Below, in pieces: positions 53,326-62,376 of a DNA stretch of 64,000 nt. Made by a program: the position numbers and the translations under genes. Position 1 is the first letter of the stretch. Every line of letters begins with the position of its first letter. Below the pieces are notes generated by a model. It was given only the letters and a program-made list of their open reading frames with translations. It had not been told where the DNA came from and made no database searches. This DNA comes from Palsa-147 sp049279675 (GTDB taxonomy: Bacteria > Acidobacteriota > Terriglobia > Acidiferrales > UBA7541). Location: assembly GCA_049279675.1 (NCBI GenBank), contig JBAPOP010000168.1, positions 1 to 64,000 of the forward strand. Reading direction: 5' to 3'.

Positions 53326-54540
53326 CTACGCAGCCTTTTTAACCGTCCTGCCTTCAAGAACGTCAATCGCCTTCTTGAGGAGCGGATCTTCCGGGGAAGC
53401 AACTTGGCCCGGTGGCGGCGCTGTTGACTGCTGCAAATCGTTCAACGCGGCCAAGTCGTCCGCCGTTTCCTGAATGGTCGGCGTGACGCCATCAGTCGCG
53501 ATCGACTTCCCAGCCGGCGTGTAATAGTCAGCCACGGTGAGAATCAGAGCCGCGCCGTCTTCGAGCTGAATGACCTTTTGGAAAGACGCTGTACCGAACG
53601 TCCGGTCGCCAATCGTTTCGCCGCGATGATTATCGCCGATCGCGCCCGCGAGAACTTCCGCGGCGCCAGCGGTCCCGCCTGAAATCAGAAGCGTCACCGG
53701 CTCTTTCCAGACGACCTTGGACGCATCCGCTGAAAATGTCTGCTCGGCGACAGTTTGTCCCTTGAGCGAAGTGATCGTTCCGGTCGGCACGAAAAGCTGC
53801 GCGGCAGCAATACCGTCCGCTGGCGTTCCGATTGCGCAATCGCGCAGATCGAGCACCAGCTTGTGCGCTCCCTTCGACTCGACTTGCACGAGCTTATCGC
53901 GCAGTCGGCTTACCGCTGCGGTGTCGAGCAGCGGCAGTCGTAGGTAAGCAATGTCTCCGTTGATGCGATCTTCGACAATCTTCGGATCGGGTGTCTTCGC
54001 CAGCACGAGGTCGACGTCTTCCGGCTCGACTTTCGTGCGTCGAATCACGGCAAGCTTTACGGTCGAACCGGCCGGGCCGTTCAGGAGCACCTGCGCTTGG
54101 CCGATGGCCATCTGGCTCGTTGTAAAGCCCGCGATGGATTCGAGATAGTCTCCGGTGTGCAAGTTCGCTTTTTGCGCTGGGCTATCGGGCAGAACCGAAA
54201 TCACGATGATGTAGCCGTTGTGCTTGGAGAGCGCCACGCCCGCACCGGCTTCCGCTTTATTCTGGCTCTTCTCTTTGTAGTCTTGATATTCGAGGGGGCT
54301 CAGGTAGCTGGAATCGGGGTCGAGCGAATCTAGCAAGCCATGAAGCGCGCCGATGGTGACTTGTCGCACATCCGGGTCTTCGACGTAGTCCTTCTGAACG
54401 TGCTCCAGGACCTCGCTGTAGACCGTAAGCGAACGATATATCTTGTCGTCGGTCGAGCGCCCCATGACGTAGCCCGCGGCCACATAGGCGATCACCAGGA
54501 TCGACAGTGCTAGTGCGATTTGTTTGGTCAGACGGCTCAT
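53326..54540 (-). CDS. S41/CtpA-like protein with both catalytic residues lost
   Basis: A 404-residue membrane-anchored protein (N-terminal helix QIALALSILVIAYVAAGYVM) with a PDZ domain at about 95-180 (GAGVALSKHNGYIIVISVLP, LHTGDYLESIAG) and a C-terminal processing-peptidase domain at 195-360. The catalytic Ser sits in a TASASE-type block; here it reads TAGAAE, so the Ser is Gly292. The catalytic Lys of FGKG is Thr317 (DRTFGTASFQ). Ser and Lys are spaced 25 residues apart in the family, and 292/317 fits exactly. The protein is thus expected to be proteolytically dead, while the DLRD and PDZ parts remain intact. It sits in front of, and probably coupled to, the polysaccharide deacetylase; it may act as an adaptor. 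Confidence 0.85.
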   Translation of the reverse strand: MSRLTKQIALALSILVIAYVAAGYVMGRSTDDKIYRSLTVYSEVLEHVQKDYVEDPDVRQVTIGALHGLLDSLDPDSSYLSPLEYQDYKEKSQNKAEAGAGVALSKHNGYIIVISVLPDSPAQKANLHTGDYLESIAGFTTSQMAIGQAQVLLNGPAGSTVKLAVIRRTKVEPEDVDLVLAKTPDPKIVEDRINGDIAYLRLPLLDTAAVSRLRDKLVQVESKGAHKLVLDLRDCAIGTPADGIAAAQLFVPTGTITSLKGQTVAEQTFSADASKVVWKEPVTLLISGGTAGAAEVLAGAIGDNHRGETIGDRTFGTASFQKVIQLEDGAALILTVADYYTPAGKSIATDGVTPTIQETADDLAALNDLQQSTAPPPGQVASPEDPLLKKAIDVLEGRTVKKAA

Positions 54541-54687
54541 GTCTTATCCTTCGGCCTGCCCCGGCTGGCTTCGATATTTAGATGCTCTCGCGACTGCGAA
54601 AGAGGTGCCGATTCACCTTCCAGCGAACCACCAGTATACCATTCTCGACATCAATCCCGCTGGCCCGGCACCGTCCTTGTTCCGATG

Positions 54688-55572
54688 CTACTTATGCGCG
54701 AAAGTTTGCTGCGCCTCGCCTACCTCAATCGTATCGGACATGTCGAGCGGCAGGGTTTCGGTCACATAGGTGTGAGACATCCGGTCATGCCAGGTGAAAT
54801 GATCGTCGTCCCAGAGCGCCCATAGGAAGCCCATCATCAGCGCGCCCCCGGAAAGCAGGTAGCCGAAAGATCGCCAGAGAAGCTGGCGCGTATCGGCCAG
54901 GCGGCCGTCCAGGCGCACAACGTACAGGCCGCGCAAGAGCATGCCCGGCGTGGCCCCGCCGAAGAACGTGAAGATCGAGAAATAGATCGTGTAGAGAAGG
55001 AAGAACGTCGCGGCGAACACAACCGCGTCCACTTTATTGAAGGAGAGCCGTCCACCGAGAGAGTGGAACAACGCGCCGAACCCGACGTAGGAAAACGCCA
55101 AGAACGCGCTGTCGAGCAGGCCCGCCTCGCGGCGTTCGCGCAAGCTCGCCACCGGGACGAGGGCTGTTTGAGGATGGGAGCGGTCGTCGGCTGCTACCAT
55201 GAAATCGAGTTCCGGCTGAAGAATGGAGATTTCGACGCGGTCGGGCGCCCTCGGCGGAATCAGTTTTCGCGCGGGGCGAGACGGCGGTTCGGCCGGCTCG
55301 ACCGCTTCGCTGTGCATATCGGATTCGTCGTGCGACTCAGCCTGAAAAGGCAGCGGCGTCTGAGAATCATCCGGCATGTAACGCCGGCGCCGCGCGCGAT
55401 AGATCTCCATGCGGCGGGCAACCTCAACACGCCAGTCCGGTTCTACGTCGTTTGCAGGGACAGTCGCGTATTGTTCTTCTTCGGGAGCCGCGTGAAGGGG
55501 TGAGTCACAGAAAGAGCATTTACCGGCGTCTTCAAATAGAAGAGAGCCACACTTCGGGCATTCGTATATCAC
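54688..55572 (-). CDS. zinc-ribbon/RDD-family membrane protein
   Basis: A 294-residue protein. GTG at 55572 gives an N-terminal zinc ribbon with two CxxC pairs (ECPKCGSLLF, KCSFCDSPL). A long polar, Arg/Pro/Glu-rich linker follows (about 30-160), then the RDD domain with four membrane helices (SAFLAFSYVGFGALFHSLGG, AVVFAATFFLLYTIYFSIFT, and TPGMLLRGLYVVRLDGRLAD with the Arg-Asp-type motif, LLWRSFGYLLSGGALMMGFL). The longer frame to 55704 lacks a start with a ribosome site. RDD proteins are often Na+/H+- or osmo-related membrane proteins; function here is unknown. It is divergent from LptD, 200 bp apart. Confidence 0.75.
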   Translation of the reverse strand: MIYECPKCGSLLFEDAGKCSFCDSPLHAAPEEEQYATVPANDVEPDWRVEVARRMEIYRARRRRYMPDDSQTPLPFQAESHDESDMHSEAVEPAEPPSRPARKLIPPRAPDRVEISILQPELDFMVAADDRSHPQTALVPVASLRERREAGLLDSAFLAFSYVGFGALFHSLGGRLSFNKVDAVVFAATFFLLYTIYFSIFTFFGGATPGMLLRGLYVVRLDGRLADTRQLLWRSFGYLLSGGALMMGFLWALWDDDHFTWHDRMSHTYVTETLPLDMSDTIEVGEAQQTFAHK

Positions 55573-55772
55573 CAGTCCGTTTTGCGCTGCGGACGTTCCC
55601 GGTGACAGGGAGCGAAAGCATCGTAGCACAAGTCGGGCGGCGCGGCGCGCGGCAGAATCCGTCAAGTTGCGAAGCGCGAGGGGATCGCGAGCGCGATTTC
55701 GCACGCACCTGCGAGATCGCTCGTTGCCTGTGCTTCGGACGCCGTGTTACCCTCGGGTTTCTTTTCCCCCAC

Positions 55773-58166
55773 ATGCGAGACGTCGCCGCGGCCCCCACCA
55801 TTCGCCGAATCGCGCAAACCGCAATCGCACTCATCGTCATATTCTGCGCGTTCGTGCGCCCGGTGCGGGCACAGTCAACTCCTGCCACGCCGATAGCTTC
55901 GCCCGTCCAGACGACAACTTCCGAGCAAACGACTGTACCGCCCGATTCGTCCAACTGCCAGTATTCGACCGCGGCGCACGAGCCGACTCTCGCGACGCTC
56001 GAAGCGGAGACGCAGCATCGCACGGGCAACATCACTTATGCCGACGGCTGCGTTGAAATCCTCTACGAGAATTTCCGGCTGCGCGCCGATCATGTTGAAT
56101 ACGACGACACGACCAAACAGGCGACAGCGCGTGGCAACGTGGTAATCGATCATTTGGCGCAGCACGTGGAAGCGGAAACGGCGACATACAATTTACAGAC
56201 CGAGCGCGGCACATTCCATCACGTAAGAGCCACAATGGCGATGCAGCGCAGGCCGAATCCCACGCTGCTGATCACTCCGAATCCCATCTATTTCGAAGCC
56301 CGAGACGCCGAACGCATCGACGAATCCACATATAAAGTGCACCACGCGTGGATCACTGTGTGCCGGCCAGACAAGCCAACCTGGAAGTTCTTCGCGCCAG
56401 AGGCGACAGTCCGGCTCGAAAAGAACGTGCAACTCGTAAACGCGCACTTTCAATTGCTCTACTTTCCAGTCGTCTACACCCCCTACGCCACATTTCCCGC
56501 GAACCGCGAGCGTGAATCCGGCTTCATGATTCCCGACCTCGGCAACTCTTCGGTGAAAGGCTACTTTTTCGGCGACTCTTACTACTGGGCGCCGAATGAC
56601 TGGTCGGACCTCTCGATTGGCGCGACCTATTTGAGCTTGCGAGGCTGGAGCCAGAACGGCGTCCTGCGGATGCGGCCGTGGGCGAACGCGAAGCTGGAGG
56701 CGAGTTATTACGGCGTGATTGACCGCGGCTTGCCCGAACCAACGGGTCCGCCCTTGAAAGAAGGCGGTCACGATGCTCATTTCGGATTCGATGCGTTCCT
56801 GCCCGATGGCTGGCGCACCGTAGCCGATCTAAATCAACTGACCTCGCTCACGTTCCGCCTTGCGTTCGCCGAGACGTATTCACAAGCGGTGAACTCCGAA
56901 GTGCGAAACACGGCGTTTGCCACCAATAATTTTTCAGGTTACAGCCTGAACATCGCGGCGATCAGCTACAAAGATTTCCTCAGCGTTTCGCCGGAGACCT
57001 CCGTGACGCTTCGCAGCGCTCCCGAAGTGCGTTTCGACTCGTTTGAGCGCCCCGCTTTCGAGCACTTGCCGATTTATTTTTCATTCGACGCGTTCACCGG
57101 TGCGGTTCACCGCTCTGACACCGTCACGGGATTCGACACCGGCGGATTCGTTACGCGAAGCGAAATCGCGCCGAGTGTCACCGTTCCTCTCCACTGGGGT
57201 CCGTGGATCGGCGTCACATCCACTTTCACGCTTCGCTCGACGCGATATGGCGAGCAACTCGGAGTTTTCGGCGCGGTGGTTGATATTCCAATCGTTCGCA
57301 CGACGGGGGAAGCCACGATTGATATTCGCCCGCCGGTCCTCGAGCGCACCTGGAAAAGCGCAAATGCGAAATGGAAGCACACGATTGAACCCGACATTGT
57401 TTATCACTACGTGGACGGTGTGAATGATTTCAGCAGGTTCATCCGCTTCGACGAGGACGAGACGCTTACCGATACGAATGAAGTCGAGTATGGAATCCGG
57501 CAGCGGCTCTTCCGTAAAGTGGATGACGATGGCGACGCCGTGGAATTGTTGAGCTGGGATGTAAAGCAGAAATATTTCATCGATCCGACATTCGGCGGCG
57601 CGCTGATTCCTGGTGTCCGCAATGTCTTTGAAACGCTCGATGCCCTCACGCCGTTTGCGTTCGCCGACGAGCCGCGCCGTTTTTCGCCGATCATCAGCGA
57701 TCTCCGCGTGAGTCCCGGCAGCCGCTACGATGCGCAATTGCGCGTGGATTACGATCCCGCGCGCAATGAGGTAACGGCCATCGGCGGCCTGCTGAAATTG
57801 AAGCCTTACCGCGAATCGTTCATCACCGTGGCGGATTTCTCGACGATCAACCTTCGCCCGGCCGAGCCCACGCCGAATTTCATCTATCAGCCTCGCTCGG
57901 ATCAGGTTCAAGCGCTCATCGGGTACGGCGAAATGAATCGCCGCGGATGGAATACTTCGATCGGGATCAGCTACGATCTCTCGCAGCACGATTTCCAGAA
58001 CCAGGTCGCGCAGATTACCTACAACGGCTCATGCTGCGGCATTGGATTCGAATACCGCAAACTCTCTCTTGGGACGGTGCGCAGCGAAAATCAGTACAGA
58101 GTTGTGCTGCTGATCGCCAATCTCGGTTCCGCGGGGAATCTGCGGCGCCAGGAAAAGATTTTCTGA
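55773..58166 (+). CDS. lptD: LPS-assembly outer-membrane protein LptD
   Basis: A 797-residue outer-membrane protein that inserts LPS into the outer leaflet with LptE. ATG at 55773 gives a signal peptide (TAIALIVIFCAFVRPVRAQ); the in-frame ORF further upstream to 55452 is not supported. Residues about 65-200 form the OstA/LptA-like beta-jellyroll (EAETQHRTGNITYADGCVEI, DHVEYDDTTKQATARGNVV, AETATYNLQTERGTFH). The remaining ~590 residues are the LptD C-terminal barrel with alternating aromatic strands (FSGYSLNIAAISYKDFLSVS, WNTSIGISYDLSQHDFQNQV) and end in IANLGSAGNLRRQEKIF. I did not locate the four Cys of E. coli LptD in pairs; only a CC pair near the C-terminus (NGSCCGIG). The presence of LptD proves a diderm with lipid-A-type LPS. 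Confidence 0.92.
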   Translation: MRDVAAAPTIRRIAQTAIALIVIFCAFVRPVRAQSTPATPIASPVQTTTSEQTTVPPDSSNCQYSTAAHEPTLATLEAETQHRTGNITYADGCVEILYENFRLRADHVEYDDTTKQATARGNVVIDHLAQHVEAETATYNLQTERGTFHHVRATMAMQRRPNPTLLITPNPIYFEARDAERIDESTYKVHHAWITVCRPDKPTWKFFAPEATVRLEKNVQLVNAHFQLLYFPVVYTPYATFPANRERESGFMIPDLGNSSVKGYFFGDSYYWAPNDWSDLSIGATYLSLRGWSQNGVLRMRPWANAKLEASYYGVIDRGLPEPTGPPLKEGGHDAHFGFDAFLPDGWRTVADLNQLTSLTFRLAFAETYSQAVNSEVRNTAFATNNFSGYSLNIAAISYKDFLSVSPETSVTLRSAPEVRFDSFERPAFEHLPIYFSFDAFTGAVHRSDTVTGFDTGGFVTRSEIAPSVTVPLHWGPWIGVTSTFTLRSTRYGEQLGVFGAVVDIPIVRTTGEATIDIRPPVLERTWKSANAKWKHTIEPDIVYHYVDGVNDFSRFIRFDEDETLTDTNEVEYGIRQRLFRKVDDDGDAVELLSWDVKQKYFIDPTFGGALIPGVRNVFETLDALTPFAFADEPRRFSPIISDLRVSPGSRYDAQLRVDYDPARNEVTAIGGLLKLKPYRESFITVADFSTINLRPAEPTPNFIYQPRSDQVQALIGYGEMNRRGWNTSIGISYDLSQHDFQNQVAQITYNGSCCGIGFEYRKLSLGTVRSENQYRVVLLIANLGSAGNLRRQEKIF

Positions 58167-58170
58167 GGAC

Positions 58171-59628
58171 TTGAATTCCGTGGCGCGCGCGAAAATCGAC
58201 GATTTGCTTTCACTCGACATTTACCAAATTGCTGCGCTAATTCGTGCGCGGAAGATATCGCCCGTCGAATTGCTTGAAGCGGCGCTCGAGCGGATCGTCG
58301 CTCTCAATCCAGAGTTAAATGCGTTCATCGCCATCGCGTACGAAGAGGCGCGCCACGCCGCGCGAAAAGCGGAGCGCGAAATTCTGCGCAAGCGATATCG
58401 CGGTCCATTGCACGGAATTCCGATCGCGCTCAAGGACAACATCGAAACAAAAGGCCTGCGCACGACGGCGGGCTCGAGAATTCTCGCGGATTTCGTGCCT
58501 GATCGCGATGCCGATGTTGTGCGAGCGTTTCGGCGCGCCGGAGCGGTCGTCGTTGGCAAGACGAACCTGCACGAATTCGCATACGGCATCACCACCGAAA
58601 ATCCCCACTACGGCCCAACGCGCAATCCTCACGACACCGAGCGCGTCGCGGGTGGCTCGAGCGGCGGTTCGGCCGTCGCCGTAGCGACGGGAATGGCGTT
58701 TGCAGCGCTCGGAACCGACACCGGCGGCTCGATTCGAATTCCTGCCTCCCTCGTGGGAGTCGTCGGGCTCAAGCCGACCTACGGCCGCGTCAGCTGTCGA
58801 GGCGTGATTCCACTCTCGCGGAGCCTCGACCATGTTGGCCCGCTTGCGCGCTGCGCGGCCGACGCCGCTCTCTTGCTTGAAACGCTGTCGGATGCGACGC
58901 ATGCGTTTCACTCGCCTTTTTCATCACGGAAATCGCGCTACGCGAGCCTAAGAAAAATCACGTTTGGCCGGCCGCGCGATTTTTTCTTCGATCTCGTGGA
59001 TCAAGAAGTGCAATCGGCGATTGATCGCGCCGTGAAACGATTCGAGAAAGCGGGCGCATGCATGATCGAAACTTCATTGCCGAACGCCGCGAAGTGGGGC
59101 GAAGCAGGCACGCAGATTGCACTCGCGGAAGCGCGGCAATATCACGAATCGCAAGGCTACTATCCCGCGCGCGCCGCCGAATATGGAGCCGATGTCCGGC
59201 TGCGGCTCGAACAAGGCGCGACGGTGCGGGCCATTGATTACCTGCAAGCGATGGAAACTCGCGCGCGCGCCGATTCCGAGTTCGACGCGGCGTTCGGCCG
59301 TGCGGACGCAATCATCGCGCCCGCCACACCCATCGCAGCAACGCGAATCGGTGAAAGTGGCGTGAAAATTCGCGGCGAAGACGAGACGGTGCGCTCCGCG
59401 ATGGTCCGGTTCAGCCGCCCCGCGAACGTCTCCGGTAATCCCGCGATCTCGATTCCTTGTGGATACACGAAAACTGGGCTTCCGATTGGCCTTCAATTCA
59501 TCGGCAAGAAGTGGCATGAGGCGAGGCTTCTTCAGATTGCGGATGCAGCGGCCGAGGAATTGAGTGACGTCGTAGCCGCGGGACTCAAAGAGTCGCAGAA
59601 GCTTGCGGCAGCGCACCCGGGCGATTGA
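58171..59628 (+). CDS. amidase, GatA-like (amidase-signature family)
   Basis: A 485-residue amidase. The Ser-Ser-Lys triad is in place: Lys in PIALKDNIETKG, the first Ser in the glycine-rich block RVAGGSSGGSAVAVATG, the nucleophile Ser in LGTDTGGSIRIPASLVG. Other blocks: GLRTTAGSRILADFVPD, NLHEFAYGITTENPHYGPTRN (common in GatA), and GNPAISIPCGYTKTGLPIGL. The protein is 5-20 residues shorter than GatA and no gatC or gatB lies beside it, so it may be a stand-alone amidase rather than the tRNA amidotransferase subunit. TTG at 58171 is 4 bp after the LptD stop; GTG at 58180 is the alternative start. Its last 44 bp overlap the convergent PAP2 gene. Confidence 0.88.
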   Translation: MNSVARAKIDDLLSLDIYQIAALIRARKISPVELLEAALERIVALNPELNAFIAIAYEEARHAARKAEREILRKRYRGPLHGIPIALKDNIETKGLRTTAGSRILADFVPDRDADVVRAFRRAGAVVVGKTNLHEFAYGITTENPHYGPTRNPHDTERVAGGSSGGSAVAVATGMAFAALGTDTGGSIRIPASLVGVVGLKPTYGRVSCRGVIPLSRSLDHVGPLARCAADAALLLETLSDATHAFHSPFSSRKSRYASLRKITFGRPRDFFFDLVDQEVQSAIDRAVKRFEKAGACMIETSLPNAAKWGEAGTQIALAEARQYHESQGYYPARAAEYGADVRLRLEQGATVRAIDYLQAMETRARADSEFDAAFGRADAIIAPATPIAATRIGESGVKIRGEDETVRSAMVRFSRPANVSGNPAISIPCGYTKTGLPIGLQFIGKKWHEARLLQIADAAAEELSDVVAAGLKESQKLAAAHPGD

Positions 59629-60583
59629 TCAGCCAACTTCCGGCCGCGAATCCGATCGCGCCGGTGAGCATTCCCGCCAATACATCCGCCACGTAGTGAT
59701 ACCCGCCGTACACCGTCGCAACCATCATGCACACGAAAAACGGCACGCACAGCCAGAATAGCCATCGGCGATAGCGCCACGACGCCAAAATCGCCACCAT
59801 CGAGCCCGCGACGTGCGCTGAAGGAAACGCCGCGCCGTGCACGCGGCCAAAACTTTCGATGAAGTTGATCAGCGCCGTCGGAGCGCCGCCCGCGAGGTGC
59901 GGTTGCAGCGCAGCGAGGGCGAAGTGCGGGCTTTCGATGGGAAATAGAATCGCAATTACATACACGCTGCAATGCGCAACAGCCGTCGACGTCATCACCG
60001 TCCAAAAAGCGCGAAGGTCGCGACGCATGTAAAGCAGCGCCGGCAGCGCGACGAGGTAAAGGAAATAAGTCATGTACGAAAATTGCATGAAGTCATTGAG
60101 CGCAGGATTCGCAAAACGGGTCAGCCAGACGGACGGATCTACGTGGCCGATTGAATAATCGAATTGAATCAGGAATGCATCGTACCAGCCAGGGAAAATC
60201 AGATGGACGAGGCCGCGCAGCTCTTCGAAAAAGTAGATGTACAGTGGTAGAGCGTACCAATGCCGCAGGAAACGCAACCAGCCGTCGTCCCATCTTGCGG
60301 ACGACCAACAAACGAGAAGCACTGCGATGGCTAGGCACTCGTGGACGGCGATGTAAATGGGCGCCGCAGGAAGATTCGCGCGAAACGCCACGATGAGCGT
60401 ATTCACAAGCGAGAGATAGAGAAGCGTCACCCATTCAAACGCGCCGCAGGCGGCAAACACCGATTCCACTGCGCGGAAAATTGCTGAAGTTTTCGCGGTG
60501 CCCCTCGCGCGATATCCCTGAACCGGCCATGGCGCGACGCGTGAAGCGGCGGTGTCGGACTCGCTCCTGCCACTGATCGTCAT
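59585..60583 (-). CDS. PAP2-family membrane phosphatase/inositolphosphotransferase-like
   Basis: A 332-residue inner-membrane protein with about six helices. ATG at 60583 overlaps the HAD stop by 4 bp (ATGA) and has GGAG 7 nt upstream. PAP2 motifs: FPSAHVAGS (C2, with the catalytic His) and YGGYHYVADVLAG (C3, His-x3-Asp), both typical of the AUR1/PAP2_3 branch; the C1 motif KxxxxxxRP is not clear. AUR1-type members transfer inositol phosphate onto ceramide; others are lipid phosphatases. As the third gene of a coupled CDP-alcohol/HAD/PAP2 operon it may finish a phospholipid head-group transfer. Its 3' end overlaps the amidase gene by 44 bp on the other strand. Confidence 0.8.
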   Translation of the reverse strand: MTISGRSESDTAASRVAPWPVQGYRARGTAKTSAIFRAVESVFAACGAFEWVTLLYLSLVNTLIVAFRANLPAAPIYIAVHECLAIAVLLVCWSSARWDDGWLRFLRHWYALPLYIYFFEELRGLVHLIFPGWYDAFLIQFDYSIGHVDPSVWLTRFANPALNDFMQFSYMTYFLYLVALPALLYMRRDLRAFWTVMTSTAVAHCSVYVIAILFPIESPHFALAALQPHLAGGAPTALINFIESFGRVHGAAFPSAHVAGSMVAILASWRYRRWLFWLCVPFFVCMMVATVYGGYHYVADVLAGMLTGAIGFAAGSWLINRPGALPQASATL

Positions 60584-61335
60584 CGTTGTTCTCCGGCGCG
60601 CGCGATGGTGGAGCGATCGGCGAAGTTTGCAGCGCTCGAGGCCGCGCGCAATTTCCAGTATTCGATGATCCATCGATGATCGGCAGCAATGCGACGAAGT
60701 GCGAGCGACGGGTTGACCGCCCGAGGATATCGGACGGACGCAAGCATCGCGGCATCGGAGGCGCTATCGCCGTACGCGAAGCTGCGCGCAAGATCGAGAT
60801 GATGCCCATCCGCGATGCGCCTGACGATGTGCGCCTTCGTTTTCCCGTTCGGCCATTCGCTCGCGAGACGCCCAGTCCAGAAATCGTCACCGAAGCCGAC
60901 GCTCGTCGCATCTGCGCCTGAAACTGTGTCGAGTTCCGTCGCGCAGATTTCCTCCGCCGAACCAATTCGTAGCGCAAACGCGCGAGCCAGAGGTGCGAGC
61001 GTGCCGCTGATCAAAACAATTCGATGTCCTTGAGAAGCGTGCCATTCCAATCGCCGCAAACCATCAACGAGAATCGGCAAAGGGCGCGATAAATCCGCGA
61101 GCCAATCATCCACAAGAGATGTCGAAAGTCCGGAGAGATACATTCGGTTACCGGTTGCGAGCGGAAGTCCGGATGACGCGTTGTCGATCGCGATGCCTAC
61201 GCTCCGCGCTGCGGCCGCAGGGCCGAGAATGTCGCGCGACGCGAGGTACGCGATAAAGCGCCACTCGAGTGACGGCCACGGAAGAAGAGTGCCGTCAATA
61301 TCGAAAAACGCTCCAGCTTGCAATTTCGCGCTCAT
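60580..61335 (-). CDS. HAD-IB-like phosphatase
   Basis: A 251-residue haloacid-dehalogenase phosphatase of the SerB/IB type. Motif I is FFDIDGTLLPWP (nucleophile Asp and acid Asp), motif II LISGTLAPL, motif III the Lys in PNGKTKAHIV, and motif IV AYGDSASDAAML. All four are intact, so it should be an active phosphatase. ATG at 61335 overlaps the CDP-alcohol transferase stop by 4 bp (ATGA), and its own stop overlaps the PAP2 start; the trio is clearly one operon. Likely role: removal of phosphate from the product of the CDP-alcohol transferase, for example a phosphatidyl-inositol-phosphate-like lipid, but the substrate is inferred only from position. Confidence 0.87.
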   Translation of the reverse strand: MSAKLQAGAFFDIDGTLLPWPSLEWRFIAYLASRDILGPAAAARSVGIAIDNASSGLPLATGNRMYLSGLSTSLVDDWLADLSRPLPILVDGLRRLEWHASQGHRIVLISGTLAPLARAFALRIGSAEEICATELDTVSGADATSVGFGDDFWTGRLASEWPNGKTKAHIVRRIADGHHLDLARSFAYGDSASDAAMLASVRYPRAVNPSLALRRIAADHRWIIEYWKLRAASSAANFADRSTIARAGEQR

Positions 61336-61991
61336 CGCAAGACACCGAGCGCCCTGGCCGGTAGCGGCGCGAGAGTGGCGAGAAACCGGCGGCCTTCCCA
61401 CATGACAGGTATCGCGCGCACAAGACAAAAGAGCGCGGTCGCGCCGACAAGCAAATATCCCACAGCATCCGATTTGAACACCGCGCCGTCAGATATCACA
61501 AAAGCGGCGGAGCGCTCGATCGTCCATTCGATCCCGAGCCAGCAGAAGCAGACGCATTTGATCACCGCATACGCAACGCGGCTCGCGCGCGAAGCTACGA
61601 GTGCGCGGCCCCAACGCGTTTCGAGCATCGAGTTCTCGCCGAAGCCGCTGCGCTCAGCCTTGGCCGCCGCGCCGCGCAGAAAATCAATGATCGTACCGCG
61701 TGCAAAAAAGAAGACGGGAACCCAAAGAGTGATGAGTCCGGCGGTCGCGAAGAATGTAAAAAAGAGATTTTCGATAATGCGATCTCCGAGGATGTCGAAT
61801 TGCGCGCCCAGTGGCGTCGCAAGATTCCTGGTTCGCGCCAGGTAGCCGTCGAGCGCATCGAGCGCAATTGCTGCAACGATCAGCGAGAGCGCACCGAGGT
61901 CAGCCCAAATCCATCGCCCGAACATCGCAAAGATTGCCACCGCCAAAAATCCGGCCGCGACGCGCGCTGCTGTAACTTGATTCGGCGTCAT
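61332..61991 (-). CDS. CDP-alcohol phosphatidyltransferase
   Basis: A 219-residue membrane enzyme with about six helices. The catalytic signature D(x2)DG(x2)AR(x8)G(x3)D(x3)D is complete: DALDGYLARTRNLATPL, then GAQFDILGD (the four acids and the Arg are visible). It moves a phosphatidyl group from CDP-diacylglycerol to an alcohol such as glycerol-P, inositol-P or serine. ATG at 61991 follows GGAGGA at about 4 nt; a longer frame to 62117 is rejected. It starts a three-gene operon with HAD and PAP2 genes and 4-bp overlaps at both joints. The alcohol acceptor cannot be read from sequence. Confidence 0.9.
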   Translation of the reverse strand: MTPNQVTAARVAAGFLAVAIFAMFGRWIWADLGALSLIVAAIALDALDGYLARTRNLATPLGAQFDILGDRIIENLFFTFFATAGLITLWVPVFFFARGTIIDFLRGAAAKAERSGFGENSMLETRWGRALVASRASRVAYAVIKCVCFCWLGIEWTIERSAAFVISDGAVFKSDAVGYLLVGATALFCLVRAIPVMWEGRRFLATLAPLPARALGVLR

Positions 61992-62376
61992 GAAATCCTC
62001 CGGCGAAAACTGCGGGCCCGCGGGAACGGACGGCGAAAGTTTCACCGCCCCCGGCGTAATTCCCGTAGGCCCGCATACTGAGGAGAACGCACGGCACTCA
62101 CCAACTCGTCGTTTCAAGTTAAACTATGTAAATACAGTGAGTTGGAGGGTGCCCTGGCTGCGGCTCTCCGCGTCACTCCGACGGGTTCCACTGACACATG
62201 GAGTGTTTCTGCGCGAGCGCCAATCGCTCGGTATGCGTCTAATCAAATGGGATTGAAAGGGAGAGTTAGCACGGGAGAAAGACCCCGCGCGTACTGGGAT
62301 GTTATGAGAAAATATGGATTAAGCCGGAACTTCGCAGCGAACAGCGAATCCAATCGAACGTACATGAAGAGAAAAA

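Noticed and set aside
53319..53402. Longer start of the deacetylase at 53402
   Set aside because: It would overlap the S41 gene by 77 bp; GTG at 53318 is 7 bp after its stop and keeps the anchor segment.
55452..55772. In-frame extension upstream of LptD
   Set aside because: It would place 107 charged residues before a clear signal peptide and would overlap the divergent RDD gene; ATG at 55773 is the natural start.
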